DNA of 10,914 bases from an uncultured bacterium (GTDB taxonomy: Bacteria; Cyanobacteriota; Vampirovibrionia; Gastranaerophilales; Gastranaerophilaceae). The stretch is taken from NCBI GenBank assembly GCA_900555175.1, contig USJT01000014.1:1-10914 (forward strand). Direction: 5' to 3'. Positions 6,532 through 10,914 of the stretch are shown here, piece after piece. How positions within the stretch are numbered: position 1 is the stretch's first letter; each line of letters starts with the position of its first letter. The notes beneath the pieces were generated by a model that worked only from the letters and a program-made list of their open reading frames with translations, did not search any database and was not told the origin of the DNA. The position numbers were made by a program, and so were the translations under genes.

Positions 6532-6924
6532 TTAATTATTTAAAGTTGCTTTTAATCTTGCCATAGCTCTAGCTATTGCAGCTTCTGCTCTTTTTGCATC
6601 AATTTCAGCGTTATTATCTGCCAATCTTGCTTGAGCACGTTTAAGAGCTTCTTTTGCACGCGCAACATCAATTTCGTCACCACGTTCTGCAGTTGTTGTT
6701 AATATCAAAGCATTGTCATCTTTGAATTGGAATACTCCGCCCATTGTTGTAAAGTATTTGGCTTCATTATCCTTTACAGCTTTGGTTACGCCAATATCAA
6801 GAGCTGCCATAACAGGTACGTGATTTTTTAAAATTCCGATTTCTCCGTCTGTCGTTTTTGTATAAACTTCATCAACATCTTCATCGAAAACTATTTTTTC
6901 ATTGGTTATTATTTTTAAGTGCAT
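6532..6924 (-). CDS. atpC: F-type ATP synthase epsilon subunit
   Basis: 130 residues, normal for epsilon. It is the rotor-stalk subunit that binds gamma and the c-ring in F1Fo and can inhibit ATP hydrolysis through its C-terminal helices. The N-terminal beta-sandwich (residues 1 to about 85) shows the family blocks DEVYTKTTDGEIGILKNHVPVMAALDIG and TTMGGVFQFKDDNALILTTTAE. The C-terminal part (about 90-130) is an Ala/Arg/Lys-rich helical hairpin, DVARAKEALKRAQARL then AEIDAKRAEAAIARAMARLKA. The start ATG follows an AAAGGG Shine-Dalgarno-like site. It lies downstream of atpD with 92 bases between them and ends at the shared terminator. In Cyanobacteria this gene is usually called atpE. Nothing in it looks damaged, in contrast to its partner. 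Confidence 0.93.
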   Translation of the reverse strand: MHLKIITNEKIVFDEDVDEVYTKTTDGEIGILKNHVPVMAALDIGVTKAVKDNEAKYFTTMGGVFQFKDDNALILTTTAERGDEIDVARAKEALKRAQARLADNNAEIDAKRAEAAIARAMARLKATLNN

Positions 6925-6953
6925 AATTACCCTTTCAGATGGCAGAAGCTTTT

Positions 6954-6999
6954 GAGGTCAAGATGTCAAGGTTTTATATTGAGGTATTTTCTTGACCTC
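6954..6999. repeat. inverted repeat between atpD and atpC
   Basis: GAGGTCAAG (6954-6962) and CTTGACCTC (6991-6999) are perfect 9-bp arms around 28 bases. The intervening DNA contains another GTCAAGG copy of the core (6965-6971). On the transcribed strand the hairpin is not followed by a U-run, so it is not a clear terminator. An mRNA-processing or stability element that sets the atpD:atpC ratio is possible, as is partial attenuation. Confidence 0.6.
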
Positions 7000-7016
7000 T
7001 TTTCTTCTTCTAGCCT

Positions 7017-8412
<1,396 letters not shown>

Positions 8413-8436
8413 TTCCTCTCTCCTTTTTATATTTTT

Positions 8437-8464
8437 ATTATAATACAAGAAAAAAAAATAACAA
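8437..8464 (-). promoter_or_regulatory. promoter of the atpD-atpC unit
   Basis: On the minus strand TTGTTA (8459-8464), a 16-base spacer that is mostly a T-run, then TATAAT (8437-8442). Transcription would start near 8430 and give a short leader of about 18 bases that contains the AAGGAG site. Its presence suggests that atpDC is transcribed separately from the bio genes upstream; no clear terminator is seen after bioC. Confidence 0.6.
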
Positions 8465-8507
8465 ATTCCTGTGAAATATTGCTTAATTATTTATTTTAAG
8501 ACCTGTT

Positions 8508-9251
8508 TTAATTTGAAAATTTTTTGCAAATGACAATTATTGGTGAATATGTGAGATTTATTTCCGGATATTTTGTTTTGTAATTGTCACAAAATGTTTT
8601 TATTTCTTTGAAAGTCCAGTGTTGTGCGGTTAGAGAATTTACACCCGTGGTTTTCATGTGGGCAAGAAGTTCAAGCGGATTTGAAAATTTTAAAACCTTT
8701 GTAAAACCTTCGATATGCAAGATTTCGTAATCTTTTTGGAAAATATTTTTTATATCTTCTAATGTTTTATAATCAAGTGAAAGGCCTGTTAAATCTTTTA
8801 TTTCTTTAAAATTGTCTTTTGAAAATGTTGAGAATGCTAAAATTCCGTTATTGTTCAAGAGATTTTTGTAATGCAAACTTATATTATCCAAGTTTTCAAA
8901 CCACTGAAACATTGCATTAGATATGATTAAATCCATTTTGCGAGAAGGGTTTATTTTCTTTGCATTCCCGCAATAAAATGTCGCATTCGGGATAATTTTT
9001 GAGATATAAGATTTTGCATTTTCAATAATATCGTTGGCGTAATAATTTTGGAATGTGATTTTTTTTATTAATTCATTTGTTAAAAGCCCTGCACCGCATC
9101 CGAGTTCAAGTATGTTTTCATAATGATTATTGATTTTTGAAACTTCAGCCACAAGTTTTTCTGCCATGATTTTTTGAACTATGGCATTTTCATTGTAGGT
9201 TTTAATACTTTTTTCAAATTGATTTTTTATTAATTTTGGGTTTATATGCAT
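8508..9251 (-). CDS. bioC: malonyl-ACP O-methyltransferase BioC
   Basis: 247 residues, normal for BioC. It methylates the free carboxyl of malonyl-ACP with S-adenosylmethionine, which lets the fatty-acid synthase build the pimeloyl chain for biotin. The N-terminal KNQFEKSIKTYNENAIVQKIMAEKL is the family's helical opening (F-x-A/S-x-Y...A-Q). The SAM-binding motif ILELGCGAG is at about 47-55, and DLIISNAMFQWFENL is the post-II segment typical of BioC. The C-terminal half contains the FSNPLELLAHMKTTGVNSL block, which separates BioC from generic class I methyltransferases. The start ATG overlaps the end of bioG by 10 bases. The gene ends 95 bases before the atpD start. Position directly after bioF and bioG makes the assignment strong. 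Confidence 0.9.
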   Translation of the reverse strand: MHINPKLIKNQFEKSIKTYNENAIVQKIMAEKLVAEVSKINNHYENILELGCGAGLLTNELIKKITFQNYYANDIIENAKSYISKIIPNATFYCGNAKKINPSRKMDLIISNAMFQWFENLDNISLHYKNLLNNNGILAFSTFSKDNFKEIKDLTGLSLDYKTLEDIKNIFQKDYEILHIEGFTKVLKFSNPLELLAHMKTTGVNSLTAQHWTFKEIKTFCDNYKTKYPEINLTYSPIIVICKKFSN

Positions 9252-9892
9252 AAAATTTCATTCCAGTTTTTAAAGTTATAGTAAGGGAAATGCCCGCTTT
9301 CAATTATTTGTGGGTTTAGATATTTATTCCAGAAGTTTTTTTGATTTTGTGTCGGAATTATTTTATCCTCAGAGCTGATTAAAGCTTTATCATAGTAGTT
9401 GTCGTAGTTAAGTCGGGTATTTTTAATACGTTCGTAAAGATTGTTTAATTCTGATACTCGGTTGTCAATTGTTCTTTGAACAGGTGTTTGTGTGTATTTT
9501 TCGTATTCTTCTTTTGATTGAAAAATGTTTTGGTAAAATTTGCCTTGCAAACCTTTTTCGGCATGTCTAAGTGTTAGAATAAAAGGTTTTTGAGGAATAC
9601 CAAGTTCATCATCAACTGGGTATAAAGTTCCGTTGATTGCAAGCTTTTTGCTGAATTTTGGGAGCTTGTCTTTTACAAGATATGCACAGAATACTCCCAT
9701 AGACCATGAGATTAAATAATATTTGTCATACTTTGGAATGTCAGGTAAATCAAGTGAATTATAATCAAATAAAATTAATACATCATAATCGTTGCATTCC
9801 AGAAATTCAAAAGGCTTTTCATCAAAGCTCCAGCCCGTAAAAAATATTATAAGTTTATTGTTGTTTTGTTTGTTTAGCCAATGATATTGCAT
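9242..9892 (-). CDS. bioG: pimeloyl-ACP methyl ester esterase BioG (DUF452-type alpha/beta hydrolase)
   Basis: A 216-residue single-domain alpha/beta hydrolase. BioG proteins cut the methyl ester from pimeloyl-ACP, ending chain elongation and releasing pimeloyl-ACP for BioF; they replace BioH in many bacteria. KLIIFFTGWSFDEKPF (about 13-28) is the family's first strand and oxyanion region, with the GW that is typical of BioG. The nucleophile elbow is S-W-S-M-G with Ser64. The probable acid is Asp176 (SSEDKIIP) and the base His201 (SGHFPY), so a full catalytic triad is present. The start is the ATG at 9892, eight bases after AAGGA; a TTG one codon earlier is also possible. It overlaps the end of bioF by 38 bases and the start of bioC by 10, the tight packing of an operon. 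Confidence 0.85.
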   Translation of the reverse strand: MQYHWLNKQNNNKLIIFFTGWSFDEKPFEFLECNDYDVLILFDYNSLDLPDIPKYDKYYLISWSMGVFCAYLVKDKLPKFSKKLAINGTLYPVDDELGIPQKPFILTLRHAEKGLQGKFYQNIFQSKEEYEKYTQTPVQRTIDNRVSELNNLYERIKNTRLNYDNYYDKALISSEDKIIPTQNQKNFWNKYLNPQIIESGHFPYYNFKNWNEILCI

Positions 9893-10914
9893 CAAATAAT
9901 TCCTTTTCGTTAATTTCTGTTGTTAATGAAAGTCTTAGTCTTGAAGTTCCTTCAGGAACGGTTGGCGGACGTATTGGCAGTGTGAAATATCCGTTATGGA
10001 AAAGTATTTCGCATGTATCGACTGTATCTTTGTTACTTCCTATAATAATTGGAATAATATGGCTTTGACTACCTGCTTTTTGCCCGAGTTTTAACATATT
10101 TGACCGCTTTTCATAAGTATATGGAAGCTTGTTTTCAATAATCCATTTTGAAAAAGCAATATTGATAGGCGGAAGTGCTGTTGAAAATATAAATGAGCGT
10201 GCTTTATTAATCAGATAATCAATTAATATATGATTTCCTGTTGCAAAAGCTCCCATAGAACCGATTGCTTTGCCAAATGTCCCGATGATTAAATCTACTT
10301 TGTCCGTAAGATTTAGAGTTTCTGTAACTCCAAGTCCATTTCGCCCAAAAACACCGAAAGCATGTGCTTCATCAAGTATAAGCAGACAATTATATTTCTC
10401 TTTTAGTGAAACAAGTTTTTGTATATCTGCAATGTCGCCGTCCATTGAAAATACGCTTTCAGAAACAATTATTGCATTATTAAAGTTTTTGCGTTCTCTT
10501 ATTAAAAGTCTTTCAAGAGCTTCCATATTGTTGTGTGGATATCTGAAAAATTTTCCTTTAGATAATTGCATTCCGTCAATTATGCTTGCATGGTTTAATT
10601 TGTCAGAAAAAATTACATCTCCTTTGTCAGCGATAGAACTGTTGATCCCGACATTAGCGTGGTATCCGCTATTGAAAAGGAGTGTCTTTTCTTTGTTAAA
10701 CATATTGGAAATTAAATCTTCAAGCTCTTTATATACAGGTAAAGTTCCTGTCAAAAGTCTTGCCGATGCGCTCCCAAATGAATATTTGTCTTGAGCGTAA
10801 TTCAAAAATTCTTCTGTAATTTTTTTGTTATCAGCAAATCCAAGATAATTATTTGAAGATAGATTTAAAAATTTTTCCCCGTTAATATAAATATATTTTT
10901 CGTCTTTATTTTCA
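9855..10914 (-). CDS. bioF: 8-amino-7-oxononanoate synthase BioF, 5' end outside the window
   Basis: PLP enzyme of the alpha-oxoamine synthase family that joins pimeloyl-ACP (or -CoA) and L-alanine to 8-amino-7-oxononanoate, the first ring-forming step of biotin synthesis. The frame is open to the right edge and reads back through FLNLSSNNYLGFADNKK, so 352 residues are visible and only some 25-35 N-terminal residues are missing; the TTG at 10805 is an internal Leu. Seen in order: SFGSASARLLTGTLPVYKELE, the substrate-binding FNSGYHANVG, KLNHASIIDG, the PLP-ring Asp and His in DEAHAFGVFGRNGLGV, and the Schiff-base Lys in GTFGKAIGSMGAF (codon 10269-10271). The C-terminal domain ends in LPIRPPTVPEGTSRLRLSLT. 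2-amino-3-ketobutyrate CoA ligase and other family members are close in sequence, but the bioG and bioC genes that follow decide for BioF. Confidence 0.92.
   Translation of the reverse strand, partial: ENKDEKYIYINGEKFLNLSSNNYLGFADNKKITEEFLNYAQDKYSFGSASARLLTGTLPVYKELEDLISNMFNKEKTLLFNSGYHANVGINSSIADKGDVIFSDKLNHASIIDGMQLSKGKFFRYPHNNMEALERLLIRERKNFNNAIIVSESVFSMDGDIADIQKLVSLKEKYNCLLILDEAHAFGVFGRNGLGVTETLNLTDKVDLIIGTFGKAIGSMGAFATGNHILIDYLINKARSFIFSTALPPINIAFSKWIIENKLPYTYEKRSNMLKLGQKAGSQSHIIPIIIGSNKDTVDTCEILFHNGYFTLPIRPPTVPEGTSRLRLSLTTEINEKELFDAISLAKQTKQQ

Noticed and set aside
8413..8507. Riboswitch or intrinsic terminator between bioC and atpD
   Set aside because: Only a weak 5-bp hairpin (CTTAA/TTAAG) is seen and the poly-T run is better explained as promoter spacer; no BirA-type operator could be recognised.
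10270..10794. Long plus-strand open frame of 174 codons
   Set aside because: It is the antisense of bioF with no family likeness and no Shine-Dalgarno.

Overview
The window is AT-rich bacterial chromosome, densely coded on both strands, with no rRNA, tRNA, CRISPR, transposase or phage gene that I can see. The best guess for the source is a gut-type, non-photosynthetic relative of Cyanobacteria (Melainabacteria/Vampirovibrionia, order Gastranaerophilales). Two signs point there. The type IV pilin-like gene carries the N-terminal block GFTLAEVLITLGIIGVVAAM, which I associate with the expanded pseudopilin families of that group. The ATP synthase beta and epsilon genes also form their own two-gene unit, separate from the other subunits, which is the cyanobacterial arrangement. 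This assignment is inference, at roughly 0.7.

Layout. Positions 1-1838 (+): a translationally coupled run of the 3' part of a TcdA-type tRNA dehydratase, a FabG-like short-chain dehydrogenase starting at TTG, and an HD-domain hydrolase. Positions 1804-2781 (-): a family 9 glycosyltransferase that converges on the HD gene with overlapping 3' ends. Positions 2824-4341 (+): full-length comM/yifB. Positions 4343-5430 (-): two overlapping short chromate-transporter (CHR) genes, probably one two-part transporter. Positions 5470-6503 (+): a self-contained transcription unit with a good promoter, a pseudopilin gene interrupted by one in-frame TAG, and a hairpin terminator shared with the convergent atpC. 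Positions 6532-8412 (-): atpC and atpD, with atpD frameshifted just after its P-loop. Positions 8508-10914 (-): bioC, bioG and bioF, overlapping, for the pimeloyl-ACP and first ring-forming steps of biotin synthesis; bioF runs off the right edge.

No non-coding gap exceeds 300 bases. The longest is about 150 bases, between the CHR pair and the pseudopilin, and it holds two divergent promoters.

The points most worth a second look are the lesion in atpD, the lone amber codon in the otherwise intact pseudopilin, and a set of genes without a Shine-Dalgarno sequence whose -10-like hexamer lies exactly 6 bases before the ATG, as in leaderless transcription. I see no convincing new multi-gene system here; most of the window is ordinary core metabolism.
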